A stretch of DNA of 64,000 bases from Ideonella margarita (GCF_038066635.1 NZ_JBBUTI010000004.1:62001-126000); one strand, 5' to 3'. Positions 26,620-35,534 are shown, numbered from the stretch's first letter. The notes: a model not told the origin generated them from the letters alone. Program-made: numbers and translations.

Positions 26620-27927
26620 GTGGAACTGGGCACCAGCTTGCTGTTGATTGCCTCGCTGATCGCGACGGCGGCCTTTTTCTCGGCCGCTGAAATTTCCATG
26701 GCGGCCGCCCGGCGCCTCAAACTCACGCAACTGGCGGATGAGGGCGACGCCCGCGCGGCCCAGGTGCTGGCCGTGCAGGACGCACCGGGCCACTATTTCA
26801 CCGTCGTGCAGATCGGCCTCAACATGGTCGCCATCCTGGGCGGCATCGTGGGTGAAGGCGCACTGACGCCGTTTTTTGCGCAGGCACTCGGCTGGGTGAT
26901 GACCCCCGAGCGCGCCCAGACCTTCGGCTTTGCCTCTTCGTTCCTGACCATCACGGCCCTGTTCATCGTGCTGGCAGATCTGGTGCCGCGCCGACTGGGC
27001 ATGAATGACCCGGAACGGCTGGCCATGCTCACGGTCGGGCCGATGCTCTGGCTCACCGCCTTGCTCAAGCCACTGGTGTGGCTCTTCAACGGCCTGACGG
27101 ATGCGCTGTCGAAGTTGCTGGGCCTGCCCGCGCAGCGCGATGACCGCATCACCCACCACGATATTCTTGCCTTGACCGAGGCCGGTGCGCAGGCTGGCGT
27201 GGTGGCCTCGGCCGAGCAGCAGGTCATCGAGAACGTCTTCGAGCTTGATACCCGCAAGGTTGAAAGTGCGATGACCACGCGTGAGCGGGTGGTGTACCTC
27301 CTGCTTGACGACGACGAAGCCCTGATCCGCACCCGCGTGGCGCAAGACCCGCATTCCACCTACCTGGTGTGTGATGGCGGTATCGATCAGGTGCTGGGTT
27401 ATGTGGACGCGACCGATCTGTTCCAGCGCTTCCTGCGTGAAGAGCCGCTGACGCTGCGTGACACCTCGGGCGGGCAGCTCATCCACAAGGTGCTGATCGT
27501 GCCCGACCGGCTGACGCTGGCCGAGATGCTGACCCAGTTCCGCCAGGCCCATGAAGACTTTGCAGTCATCGTCAACGAATACAGCCTGGTGGTGGGTGTC
27601 ATCACGCTGAACGACGTGATGAGCACGGTGATGGGCAGCATGGTGGCCTCGCACGACGAAGAGCAGATCGTGCGCCGCGATGACGGCTCCTGGCTGGCCG
27701 ACGGCATCACGCCGATCCCTGACCTGCAACGTGCGCTCGGCATCGACACCTGGCCGCAAGCCGGCCAGTACGACACGCTCGCCGGCTTCCTCATGGTGAT
27801 GCTGCGCCGCATTCCGAAGCGCACCGACGTGGTGATGCTGGAAGGCTGGCGCTTCGAGGTGGTGGACGTGGACAGCCACCGGGTCGACCAGGTGATGATC
27901 GTGCGCGTGCCAGAGGCGGCCGCCTGA
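26620..27927 (+). CDS. CNNM/CorC-HlyC family membrane protein
   Basis: A 435-residue protein beginning at GTG, 13 bp after zipA. The first 150 residues form a DUF21 (CNNM) domain with about four membrane segments (LLLIASLIATAAFFSAAEIS, VQIGLNMVAILGG). A pair of CBS modules follows (about 205-330; STYLVCDGGIDQVLGYV, FAVIVNEYSLVVGVITLNDVMS), then a CorC/HlyC C-terminal domain (about 345-430; DTLAGFLMVMLRRIP). Members are linked to magnesium or sodium-coupled cation efflux; the old name hemolysin is misleading. It may be co-transcribed with smc-zipA. Confidence 0.88.
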   Translation: MELGTSLLLIASLIATAAFFSAAEISMAAARRLKLTQLADEGDARAAQVLAVQDAPGHYFTVVQIGLNMVAILGGIVGEGALTPFFAQALGWVMTPERAQTFGFASSFLTITALFIVLADLVPRRLGMNDPERLAMLTVGPMLWLTALLKPLVWLFNGLTDALSKLLGLPAQRDDRITHHDILALTEAGAQAGVVASAEQQVIENVFELDTRKVESAMTTRERVVYLLLDDDEALIRTRVAQDPHSTYLVCDGGIDQVLGYVDATDLFQRFLREEPLTLRDTSGGQLIHKVLIVPDRLTLAEMLTQFRQAHEDFAVIVNEYSLVVGVITLNDVMSTVMGSMVASHDEEQIVRRDDGSWLADGITPIPDLQRALGIDTWPQAGQYDTLAGFLMVMLRRIPKRTDVVMLEGWRFEVVDVDSHRVDQVMIVRVPEAAA

Positions 27928-27984
27928 CGTCTTTCCCGGGTGTCTGTGCGCACCGCTGCCTGCTTTGGGCGTCAAGGTGCCTCG

Positions 27985-28052
27985 ACCTAGGGGGACGCTG
28001 GCCAAATGGGCGCAAATCAGCCCCAAACCCCGCCAGAACCCACCCCCTAGGT
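27985..28052. repeat. Widely spaced 10-bp inverted repeat
   Basis: ACCTAGGGGG (27985-27994) and CCCCCTAGGT (28043-28052) are perfect inverted copies 48 bp apart in the 239-bp gap before the small exported-protein gene. They could form a looped operator or a long hairpin. The rest of the gap shows no clear promoter. Confidence 0.45.
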
Positions 28053-28166
28053 TCGACTTGAGTGCTTACAAATCAACACCGTGCGCTACAGAATCAGTTC
28101 ACACCGCCAGCTTCCATGAGAAGTGAAAGAGCGGTGGATCTGTCAACAAGCACACGGAGTTTAGGC

Positions 28167-28616
28167 ATGAAGCGTTCGATTTTTGCTGCAGTTCTGGCTG
28201 GTCTTTCCCTTGCTGGTGCCACCGCACATGCGGGCACCTTTCCGAAGGACATCTACCTGCTGAGCCCGGACACGGGTGGTTATTTCTGCGATTACTTCAA
28301 GAGCGTCAAGGTTGACAAGGCCACCGGCGCGCTGACCGGCGAGCTCGATGCCAAGTCCTACTGCGGCCTGTCGAAGGCAGCTGCTTCGGGCGCCGTTGGC
28401 AAGATCAAGCCTGCCGGCGACGCTGCTTTCCTGATCAGCGACTACAACCTCGCTTACGGCGACTCGGGCATCCCGGTGGTGTACGTGGTCCTGCTGGCCA
28501 CCGGTACCTACGAGTTGAAGTTGTATGACGGCACCGTGGCACTGGCTGGCCAATGGACTGGCACGGCACCGGCGGCTTCGCTCGCTGGCAGCATGAAGCC
28601 TGCCCTGGCGCGCTGA
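28167..28616 (+). CDS. Small exported protein of unknown function
   Basis: A 149-residue protein with a clear signal peptide: positive MKR, a hydrophobic core and cleavage expected after AHA (residue 22). The mature part of about 127 residues has two cysteines (YFCDYF and KSYCGL) that could form one disulfide, and is rich in small residues and tyrosines. I do not recognise the family. GGAG 8 bases before the ATG supports the start over the longer open frame. A 239-bp upstream gap and a terminator downstream indicate that it is a single-gene unit between the CNNM protein gene and ligA. Confidence 0.75.
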   Translation: MKRSIFAAVLAGLSLAGATAHAGTFPKDIYLLSPDTGGYFCDYFKSVKVDKATGALTGELDAKSYCGLSKAAASGAVGKIKPAGDAAFLISDYNLAYGDSGIPVVYVVLLATGTYELKLYDGTVALAGQWTGTAPAASLAGSMKPALAR

Positions 28617-28681
28617 TCTGCGCTCGGGGCGGCCGACAGCGCGGGCCTTTCGGGCCCTCGAGGCTGCAGTCCCACCGCACC

Positions 28682-28706
28682 AAGGCCACCCCCGGGTGGC
28701 CTTTTT
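28682..28706 (+). terminator. Rho-independent terminator before ligA
   Basis: A GC-rich stem AAGGCCACC(C)/(G)GGTGGCCTT followed by TTTTTC, 66 bp past the exported-protein stop and 38 bp before the ligA start. ligA must therefore be read through or have its own close promoter. Confidence 0.85.
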
Positions 28707-28743
28707 CATTGGTTCGGCGTTGGGCGCTGCGTACACTTCAGGC

Positions 28744-30843
28744 ATGCCCCTGAATTTTGATGAAGCTGCCGCGCAGGCAGCGGCGTTGCGCACGGAGTTG
28801 CACCTTCATGCGCACCGGTACTACGTGCTCGATGAGCCCACCATTCCAGACGCCGAGTACGACCGCCTGTTCCAGACGCTGCAGGCCCTGGAAAACGCGC
28901 ACCCGGCGCTGCGTACGCCGGATTCGCCTACCCAGCGGGTGCTGGGTACGCTGCTGGACGGTTTCACGCCTGTGGTCCATGCCGTGCCCATGCTCAGCAT
29001 CCGCACGGAAACCGACACCACCTCAGCTGGCGCCGAGGCGTTCGACCAGCGCGTGCGCCGCGAACTGGCGTTGACCGAAACAGACGCGCCGGTCAGCTAC
29101 GCCGCCGAGCTGAAGTTTGATGGTTTGGCCATCAACCTGCGCTATGAAGACGGCGTGCTCGTGCGGGCCGCCACCCGGGGTGATGGTGAATCTGGCGAAG
29201 ACGTGACCCAGAACATCCGCACCATCGGGCAGATCCCCTTGCGCCTGCATACCGAAGCCGCGCCACCCGTGGTGGAAGTGCGCGGCGAGGTCTACATGCG
29301 GCGTGATGACTTCGAGGCACTGAACGAGCGCCAGCGCCAACTGATTGCCGCAGGCGCGAAGAACGAAAAGACCTTCGTCAATCCGCGCAACGCCGCCGCT
29401 GGCGCCGTGCGGCAACTGGACCCGGCCATCGCCGCCCGCCGCCCCTTGAGCTTCTTCGCCTACGGGCTGGGTGAGGTGCAAGGCTGGGACATTCCGGGCA
29501 CCCACAGCGGCTTGCTGGATGCGCTCAAGGCCTGGGGCCTGCCGGTGTGTGATGACCGCGCCGTGGTGGCTGGCGCCGCGGGCTTGTCAGCCTTCCATGA
29601 GCGCATGGGCGCCCGCCGCGACAGCCTGCCGTTTGACATCGACGGCGTGGTCTACAAGGTGGACGACCGGGGGCTGCAAGAGCGTCTGGGCTTCGTGACC
29701 CGCGAACCCCGCTGGGCGGTGGCGCACAAGTACCCGGCCCAGGAGCAAACCACCACCTTGCTCGACATCGACATCCAGGTCGGCCGCACCGGCAAGCTGA
29801 CGCCGGTGGCCAAGCTGGACCCGGTGTTCGTGGGCGGCACCACGGTCAGCAACGCCACGCTGCACAACGAAGACGAAGCCCGCCGGAAGGATGTGCGCGT
29901 GGGCGACACCGTCATCGTGCGCCGTGCCGGTGACGTGATTCCGGAGGTGGTGGGCGTGGTGCTGGAGCGCCGCCCCGACACCGTGGGCGAGCCGTTTGAT
30001 CTGTACAAGCGCCTGGGTGGCCAGTGCCCCGTGTGCGCCAGTCCGATCGAGCGCGAAGAGGGCGAGGCCGATTGGCGCTGCACCGGTGGGCTGACCTGCC
30101 CGGCGCAGCGCAAGCAGGCCCTGCTGCACTTCGCCAGCCGCCGCATGATGGACATCGAAGGCCTGGGCGACAAGCTCGTCGACCAGATGGTGGACGCCGG
30201 TGTCATCAAGGCGCTGCCCGACATCTACAAGCTCGGCTTTGCCAGCCTGGCCACGCTTGAGCGCATGGGCGAAAAAAGCGCACACAACCTGCTGAGCGCC
30301 ATCGAGCAGAGCAAGGCCACCACCTTGGGGCGCTTCCTGTTCAGTCTGGGCATCCGGCATGTGGGAGAGGCCACCGCGAAAGACCTGGCCCGCCATTTCG
30401 GCACCATCGATCGCCTGATGGACGCCCGGGTGGAGGAACTGCTGGAAGTGAACGATGTCGGCCCGGTGGTGGCGCACAGCCTGCGCCACTTCTTTGACCA
30501 GCCGCACCACCGCGAGGTGGTGGAACAACTGCGTGCGGCCGGTGTGCACTGGCCAGACGTGGTGGGCACGGCCAGTGACGCGCCGCGCCCGCTGCTGGGC
30601 AAGACCCTGGTGCTGACCGGCACCTTGCCGGTGTTGAGCCGCGACGAGGCCAAGGCGCTCATTGAAGAGGCCGGCGGCAAGGTGAGCGGGTCGGTGTCGA
30701 AGAAGACCCACTACGTGGTGGCCGGCGAGGAAGCCGGCAGCAAGCTCGACAAGGCCCGAGACCTGGGCGTGCCGGTGCTGGACGAGGCGGGTTTGCGGGC
30801 TTTGCTGGCACCGGCCTCTGACGAATCGCCTCAGGGCACTTGA
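28744..30843 (+). CDS. ligA: NAD-dependent DNA ligase LigA
   Basis: A 699-residue replicative DNA ligase. The Ia/adenylation domain has the AMP-accepting lysine in AELKFDGLAINLRYE. The OB fold follows, then a four-cysteine zinc finger (CPVCASPI...CTGGLTCPAQ). Helix-hairpin-helix repeats (DIEGLGDKLVDQMV, GIRHVGEATAKDLARHF) and a C-terminal BRCT domain (LGKTLVLTGTLPVLSRDEAKALIEEAGGKV) complete the usual order. The ATG at 28744 fits the family start MPLNFDEAAAQ. Its last 13 bp overlap the end of the convergent exported-protein gene. Confidence 0.98.
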   Translation: MPLNFDEAAAQAAALRTELHLHAHRYYVLDEPTIPDAEYDRLFQTLQALENAHPALRTPDSPTQRVLGTLLDGFTPVVHAVPMLSIRTETDTTSAGAEAFDQRVRRELALTETDAPVSYAAELKFDGLAINLRYEDGVLVRAATRGDGESGEDVTQNIRTIGQIPLRLHTEAAPPVVEVRGEVYMRRDDFEALNERQRQLIAAGAKNEKTFVNPRNAAAGAVRQLDPAIAARRPLSFFAYGLGEVQGWDIPGTHSGLLDALKAWGLPVCDDRAVVAGAAGLSAFHERMGARRDSLPFDIDGVVYKVDDRGLQERLGFVTREPRWAVAHKYPAQEQTTTLLDIDIQVGRTGKLTPVAKLDPVFVGGTTVSNATLHNEDEARRKDVRVGDTVIVRRAGDVIPEVVGVVLERRPDTVGEPFDLYKRLGGQCPVCASPIEREEGEADWRCTGGLTCPAQRKQALLHFASRRMMDIEGLGDKLVDQMVDAGVIKALPDIYKLGFASLATLERMGEKSAHNLLSAIEQSKATTLGRFLFSLGIRHVGEATAKDLARHFGTIDRLMDARVEELLEVNDVGPVVAHSLRHFFDQPHHREVVEQLRAAGVHWPDVVGTASDAPRPLLGKTLVLTGTLPVLSRDEAKALIEEAGGKVSGSVSKKTHYVVAGEEAGSKLDKARDLGVPVLDEAGLRALLAPASDESPQGT

Positions 30844-31358
30844 GCCGGTGCCGGTGCGGCGGGCAGCCGCAAGCTGCCTGCACCGATCACCCGGCTGCCT
30901 TCCTTCAGCTGGAAGTCGGGCTGGTCCGCGCGCAGGCGCACGGGCAAGACGCAGCGCAGCGTGGCTGGCCTGGTCTGCCCGGGGGCGATCTGGCTCTCAG
31001 GGTCCGGCAGCAGCAACACGCAGCTAACCGGGGACGCGTCGCCCGAAAACTGGACCAGCGGCCGGAAGCGATGCAGCAGGGGCTCGTCCCGACCGCTGCG
31101 CAGGCCCCTGGGCAGCAAAGTGATCATCACCGGCAGCGCACGCTCGGCTGGCAGTTCAAAGACAGTGGCTGCGGCCGGGGCACTGGCAGGTGCCTCCGCG
31201 CCGGGCGCACTGACCGCCTCTTGCCCCAGCGCTGGCAGGTGCAGGGTACATGCGCAAGCACTGATCAAGGCGACTGTTGCCCAGCCGCGCGGTGAGGGCA
31301 GGGCGCGTCGCGCTGCAACAGGTTCGACGTGCGGCAGGGGCTTGCGGAGCGTTAGCAT
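30831..31358 (-). CDS. Exported protein resembling EF-Tu domain 3
   Basis: A 175-residue protein. The N-terminus has a hydrophobic export segment with a possible lipobox (ISAC, C35), then an alanine/proline-rich linker. Residues 77-167 read like the C-terminal beta-barrel of elongation factor Tu: LLHRFRPLVQF corresponds to GYRPQFYF, IAPGQT to VMPGDN, and LKEGSRVIGAGSL to IREGGRTVGAGVV. No GTPase domain is present. Two cysteines (113 and 136) could form a disulfide outside the cytoplasm. I know no defined function; an exported EF-Tu-fold adaptor or lipoprotein is inferred. Its 3' end overlaps ligA by 13 bp. Confidence 0.65.
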   Translation of the reverse strand: MLTLRKPLPHVEPVAARRALPSPRGWATVALISACACTLHLPALGQEAVSAPGAEAPASAPAAATVFELPAERALPVMITLLPRGLRSGRDEPLLHRFRPLVQFSGDASPVSCVLLLPDPESQIAPGQTRPATLRCVLPVRLRADQPDFQLKEGSRVIGAGSLRLPAAPAPAQVP

Positions 31359-31457
31359 GGCGGCTATTTTGCCGGTGTGGTGAATGGCGCTGGTCCGGTG
31401 TGCAGCTGGCCGCCTCGGTCGCCTAATCACCGCGACAGCCAGCCCAGGAGCGAAGAC

Positions 31458-32021
31458 ATGCCCGTACGCGAAATTCTGAAGATGGGCGATGCCCGCCTGT
31501 TGCAGGTGGCCCAGCCAGTGACCGAGTTCGACACCGCAGCGCTGCACGCGCTGGTGGACGATTTGCAAGACACCATGATCGCCGCCAATGGTGCAGGCCT
31601 GGCTGCGCCTCAGATCGGTGTGGATCTGCAGGTGGTGCTGTTCGGGTTCGATCGCAACGACCGGTACCCCGATGCCCCTGCCGTGCCGCGCACCGTGCTG
31701 ATCAACCCGGTGATCACGCCCTTGCCGCCTGAAGGGGCCGATGCGGACCAAGCCCCACGCCTGGATGACGGCTGGGAAGGCTGTCTGTCGGTGCCCGGGC
31801 TGCGTGGTGTGGTGCCGCGATTTGCCCGCATCCACTACACCGGGGTCGATCAGTTCGGGCAGGTGATCGACCGCATCGCCGAGGGCTTCCATGCGCGGGT
31901 GGTGCAGCACGAGTGCGATCACCTCATCGGACGGTTGTATCCGACCCGCATGAAGGACCTCCGGCAACTGGGCTTCACCAGCGTGCTCTTCCCTGACCTC
32001 GACCCAAACTCCGACGATTGA
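31458..32021 (+). CDS. def: Peptide deformylase
   Basis: A 187-residue metalloenzyme that removes the formyl group from nascent proteins. All three motifs are present: GAGLAAPQIG, EGCLSVPG and HECDHLIG, where the cysteine and two histidines bind iron or zinc. An AGGAG precedes the ATG at 31458; the frame is open 27 codons further upstream but that part is not family-like. Lacking a neighbouring fmt gene, it may be a second deformylase in this genome. Confidence 0.95.
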   Translation: MPVREILKMGDARLLQVAQPVTEFDTAALHALVDDLQDTMIAANGAGLAAPQIGVDLQVVLFGFDRNDRYPDAPAVPRTVLINPVITPLPPEGADADQAPRLDDGWEGCLSVPGLRGVVPRFARIHYTGVDQFGQVIDRIAEGFHARVVQHECDHLIGRLYPTRMKDLRQLGFTSVLFPDLDPNSDD

Positions 32022-32091
32022 ACACCACTGGTTGCAGCCGCCGGTCAGCCAAACCTTGGGCTGGCGCGTTGTGCATCCAGGAGACTCACCC

Positions 32092-34149
32092 ATGACCTTC
32101 GCATTACCTGTTGTTGCCGGCCTGATGTCCAGGGCCTTCGGGCGTTGGCATGGGGGCCTCTTGCTGTTGCTGGCCGCCTTGCTGGGCCTCAGTGCGCCCG
32201 CGCGCGCCGAGGATGACCCGCCCGGCCGGGTGGGGCGTGTGGCCGAGTTGCGCGGCACCGCCTGGGTGCAGGAGCCGGGTAGTCGCGAGTGGGACGAGTT
32301 GCTGCGCAACCGCCCCGTGACCACCGGCGACCGCCTGCGCTCTGACCGCAATGGCCGCGTGGAAGTGCGCATCGGCTCGTCCACCGTGCGCCTGGATGAA
32401 AACTCCGAGCTGGAGGTGATGCGCCTGGACGATGAGCGCATCGACCTGCTGCTGCACACCGGCAGTGCCGCACTGCGGGTGCGCCAGCCCGAGGTGGTGT
32501 TCGAAACCTCGTTGCGCACGCAGGATGGCAGTTTCCAGCCGCGCAGCCCTGGTCACTACCGGGTTGACCGGCTGGGCCGCGGCACTTTCGTGAACGTGCT
32601 GTCGGGCGAGCTGCAGTTTGACGGCCGCGACAGCGCCTTGCCGCTGAAGGCAGGCCAACGGGCCGAGCTGTGGACGGCGCCCGAAGATGGCGCCACGCAT
32701 TACACCTGGGTGGGATTGCCCGCCGATGAGTTTGACCGCTGGGTGCGCGCCGATGACGCGCGCGACGACCAGCGGATGGCCCAGCAGCGCCGCTATGTCT
32801 CGCCCGAGATGACCGGCATGGAAGACCTCGACGGCCGGGGCCGCTGGGAGACGCACCCGGAATACGGCCCGGTGTGGTCGCCGGCCCAGGTCGCCGTGGG
32901 TTGGGCCCCGTATCGCTACGGCCATTGGGCCTGGGTGCGTCCGTGGGGCTGGACCTGGATCGACGATGCGCCCTGGGGCTTTGCGCCGTTCCACTACGGC
33001 CGCTGGGTGTTCTGGAGCAACCGCTGGTGCTGGACCCCGGGCCGATATGTGCACCGCCCGGTGTATGCGCCGGCGCTGGTGGGCTGGGTGGGCTCGCCCG
33101 GTGTGAGCGTGTCGATCTCCATCGGCAACCGTCCTGGCGGCAACATCGGCTGGGTGCCGCTGGGCCCGCGGGAGGTTTATCACCCGCACTACCGCGTGTC
33201 GCCGCGCTATGAGAACAACCTGAATGGCTACCCGGGCACCGTGCCGCGCTACCGGCCTGACCCCGGCCAGCCGGTGCAGTACGTGAACCGCGGCGCGCCT
33301 GGTGGCGTGACGGTGGTGGGGGCGGACACCCTTGGCCAGCGCCGCACCATCATGCCGGTGCCCGTGCCGCGCTCGAATGAGCGTGAAGAGTGGCGCAGCG
33401 TGGTGCCGCCGCAGCCGACCGGCGGCGTAGATCGTGGTGGTGATCGTGGTGGACGTGAGCCGGGTCCTCGTCCGGTGACGCCGGGCTTCCAGGGTGGTGG
33501 TGCCGGGCAGATGCCGTCGCAGCCGGGCATGCAGCCGGGCATGCAGCCGGGCATGCAACCCGGCGTGCCGGCGACATCGCCAGCCGCAGCCGCCGCAGCG
33601 GCCGCACAGCAGGCGCCTTGGTCGCGGGGCGCCGGTGAGCAACGTGATGACCGCTTCGAGCGCGGTGATCGGGTGGAGCGTGGCAACTCGGGCCGGCCGG
33701 TGCAGGTGATGCCGGCGGTGCAGCCGCAGGTGCAGTCACAGCCGCAATTCCCGTTGCAACCGCAGGCGCAACCGCAGCCTCAACCGCAAGCGCCGGTACA
33801 AGCTGCCCCGACCGCCCCCTGGCGTGGTCGCGACGGTTTTGGTGATGGCTCGGCCGCGCCACGGCCGGAGCGCCCGAACACCGAGCGCGGCTTCCCGGAT
33901 CGGCAGGTGCAGCCGGTGCGTCCGGCCATGCCCTCGGCTCAAATGCCGTCGCAGATGCCTTCACCAGCGGCCCAGCCCCAGGCCCAGATGCCCGCGCCTC
34001 AGGCCCGCCCTGTGGTGCCGTCCTTCCCCATGCCCAGCCGCGATCGTGCGGAGCGGGGCGATGCGCCTGAGCGCGGCGACAAGGGTGATCGCAAGGACAA
34101 CCAGCGCGGCCCGACCAACCGCCGCGAGAACGGCGATCGCGGCAACTGA
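32092..34149 (+). CDS. Exported FecR/DUF6600-type protein with low-complexity tail
   Basis: A 685-residue protein. A signal peptide (LLLLLAALLGLSAPARA) precedes a FecR-like beta domain (about residues 40-210; VGRVAELRGTAWV, RVEVRIGSSTVRLDENSELEVMRL). Next comes a tryptophan-rich block (about 255-385; WSPAQVAVGWAPYRYGHWAWV, PWGFAPFHYGRWVFW) of the DUF6600 kind. The last 280 residues are proline, glutamine and arginine-rich with a 12-bp tandem repeat encoding QPGM (three copies plus QPGV, about 33523-33567) and a charged RD/RG-rich end. Probably periplasmic or surface-exposed. It is 70 bp after def with its own AGGAG. Function unknown. Confidence 0.8.
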   Translation: MTFALPVVAGLMSRAFGRWHGGLLLLLAALLGLSAPARAEDDPPGRVGRVAELRGTAWVQEPGSREWDELLRNRPVTTGDRLRSDRNGRVEVRIGSSTVRLDENSELEVMRLDDERIDLLLHTGSAALRVRQPEVVFETSLRTQDGSFQPRSPGHYRVDRLGRGTFVNVLSGELQFDGRDSALPLKAGQRAELWTAPEDGATHYTWVGLPADEFDRWVRADDARDDQRMAQQRRYVSPEMTGMEDLDGRGRWETHPEYGPVWSPAQVAVGWAPYRYGHWAWVRPWGWTWIDDAPWGFAPFHYGRWVFWSNRWCWTPGRYVHRPVYAPALVGWVGSPGVSVSISIGNRPGGNIGWVPLGPREVYHPHYRVSPRYENNLNGYPGTVPRYRPDPGQPVQYVNRGAPGGVTVVGADTLGQRRTIMPVPVPRSNEREEWRSVVPPQPTGGVDRGGDRGGREPGPRPVTPGFQGGGAGQMPSQPGMQPGMQPGMQPGVPATSPAAAAAAAAQQAPWSRGAGEQRDDRFERGDRVERGNSGRPVQVMPAVQPQVQSQPQFPLQPQAQPQPQPQAPVQAAPTAPWRGRDGFGDGSAAPRPERPNTERGFPDRQVQPVRPAMPSAQMPSQMPSPAAQPQAQMPAPQARPVVPSFPMPSRDRAERGDAPERGDKGDRKDNQRGPTNRRENGDRGN

Positions 34150-34164
34150 GCTGGTGGCCCGTGC

Positions 34165-34851
34165 TCAGCGCAACAAGGGCTGCAGCGCGGGCCAGATATT
34201 GGCCAGGATCAGCGGATGCGCCTCGGCCTTGGGGTGAATGCGGTCCGCCTGGAACCAGCGCTCGGCATCGGCCTGGTCGGCGATGCCCTTGAGCATGAAG
34301 GGCACCAGCGCCGCGCCTTCGGCCTTGGCCACCTGGGCGAATGACGCGCTGAATTCCTCGGTGTAGCTGCGGCCGTAGTTCGGCGGCACCTGCATGCCCA
34401 CCAGCAGCACCTTGGCCCCGGCAGCCTTGGCGGCCTGGCTCATCGCGCGCAAGTTGTCGCGCGTGCTTTGCAGCGGCATGCCGCGCAGGGCGTCGTTGCC
34501 GCCCAGCTCGATCACCACCACGGTCGGTTTGTGTTGCGTCAGCAGTGGTGCCAGGCGGGCCCGTCCGCCCGACGTGGTGTCGCCGCTGATGCTGGCATTC
34601 ACCACCTCGACCCCCGTGCGTTCCTTGCGCAGCCGCTCCGCCAGCAAGGCGGCCCAGCCCGTGCCGCGCGCCAGCCCGTATTCGGCCGACAGGCTGTCGC
34701 CCACGATCAGCACCCGTGTGCTTGTGGGGGCTGCTGCCACGGCTGCGGGCGTGAGCGCTGCCAGCGCGCTACAGTGCCAGGCAAGGCAGGGCAGTGCGCC
34801 CTGCAGCAACAACTGCCGGCGGGTGCGCGGCGCAAGGTCCTTCAAGCTCAT
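34165..34851 (-). CDS. tesA: Multifunctional lysophospholipase/arylesterase TesA-like (SGNH hydrolase)
   Basis: A 228-residue SGNH/GDSL hydrolase. The nucleophile motif is VLIVGDSLSAEYGL, the oxyanion residues are in ASISGDTTSGG and ELGGNDALRG, and the catalytic Asp-His pair is in DRIHPKAEAH. An N-terminal Arg-Arg motif followed by a hydrophobic stretch indicates export to the periplasm. It acts on fatty acyl esters and thioesters. It diverges from the ABC ATPase gene exactly as tesA and ybbA do in other proteobacteria; the two ATGs share one CATG. An alternative start 4 codons earlier (34863) is possible. Confidence 0.88.
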   Translation of the reverse strand: MSLKDLAPRTRRQLLLQGALPCLAWHCSALAALTPAAVAAAPTSTRVLIVGDSLSAEYGLARGTGWAALLAERLRKERTGVEVVNASISGDTTSGGRARLAPLLTQHKPTVVVIELGGNDALRGMPLQSTRDNLRAMSQAAKAAGAKVLLVGMQVPPNYGRSYTEEFSASFAQVAKAEGAALVPFMLKGIADQADAERWFQADRIHPKAEAHPLILANIWPALQPLLR

Positions 34852-35521
34852 GTCTGATCCCATCATCGCCGTTGAACACGTCAGCAAATCGGTGACCGAC
34901 GCGACCGGTACCCTGACGATTCTCCACGACATTGATTTCTCCCTGCAGGCGCAGGAGTCTGCCGCCATCGTCGGTGCCTCAGGCTCCGGCAAAAGCACCT
35001 TGCTGGCGCTGATGGCCGGCCTCGATGTGCCCACCACCGGCACGGTGCGTCTGGACGGTATTGATCTCTTCGCGCTGGACGAAGACGCCCGCGCCGCGGT
35101 GCGGGCGCAGAAGCTCGGCTTCGTGTTCCAGAGCTTCCAGCTGCTGGCCAACCGCACGGCGCTCGAGAACGTCATGCTGCCGCTGGAGTTGGCCGGGGTG
35201 CGCGATGCGCGCCACCTGGCCACCGAGATGCTGCGCCGCGTGGGGCTGGGTGAGCGCCTGCGCCACTATCCGCGTCTTCTGTCGGGTGGTGAGCAGCAAC
35301 GGGTGGCGCTGGCGCGCGCGTTTGTCGTGCGGCCCAAGGTGCTGCTGGCCGACGAGCCCACCGGCAGCCTCGATCACGCCACCGGTGACACCGTGATGGC
35401 CCTGATGTTCGAGCTCAACCGCGAAGCCGGCACCACGCTGGTCATGGTGACCCACGATCCGGCCATCGCCGCTCGCTGCGACCGGCAACTGCGCATCGAG
35501 GCCGGTCGCCTGGTGGTTTGA
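34850..35521 (+). CDS. ybbA: ABC transporter ATP-binding protein, YbbA/LolD-like
   Basis: A 223-residue ATPase. Walker A is GASGSGKST, the signature is LSGGEQQRVALARA, and Walker B is VLLADEPTGSLD with the H-loop in VMVTHD. It is most like the MacB/LolD/YbbA group that powers FtsX-type permeases. The usual partner permease (ybbP) is not next to it: a terminator follows directly. The start codon overlaps that of tesA on the other strand. Confidence 0.86.
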   Translation: MSDPIIAVEHVSKSVTDATGTLTILHDIDFSLQAQESAAIVGASGSGKSTLLALMAGLDVPTTGTVRLDGIDLFALDEDARAAVRAQKLGFVFQSFQLLANRTALENVMLPLELAGVRDARHLATEMLRRVGLGERLRHYPRLLSGGEQQRVALARAFVVRPKVLLADEPTGSLDHATGDTVMALMFELNREAGTTLVMVTHDPAIAARCDRQLRIEAGRLVV

Positions 35522-35534
35522 CGATGGCCAAAAA

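Noticed and set aside
31359..32519. Long upstream extension of the EF-Tu-domain-3-like gene
   Set aside because: The frame runs antisense through def and the FecR-like gene; the export signal sets the start at 31358.
33523..33567. 12-bp tandem repeats considered as a CRISPR-like or intergenic repeat array
   Set aside because: They lie in frame inside the FecR/DUF6600 gene and encode QPGM units with no spacers.
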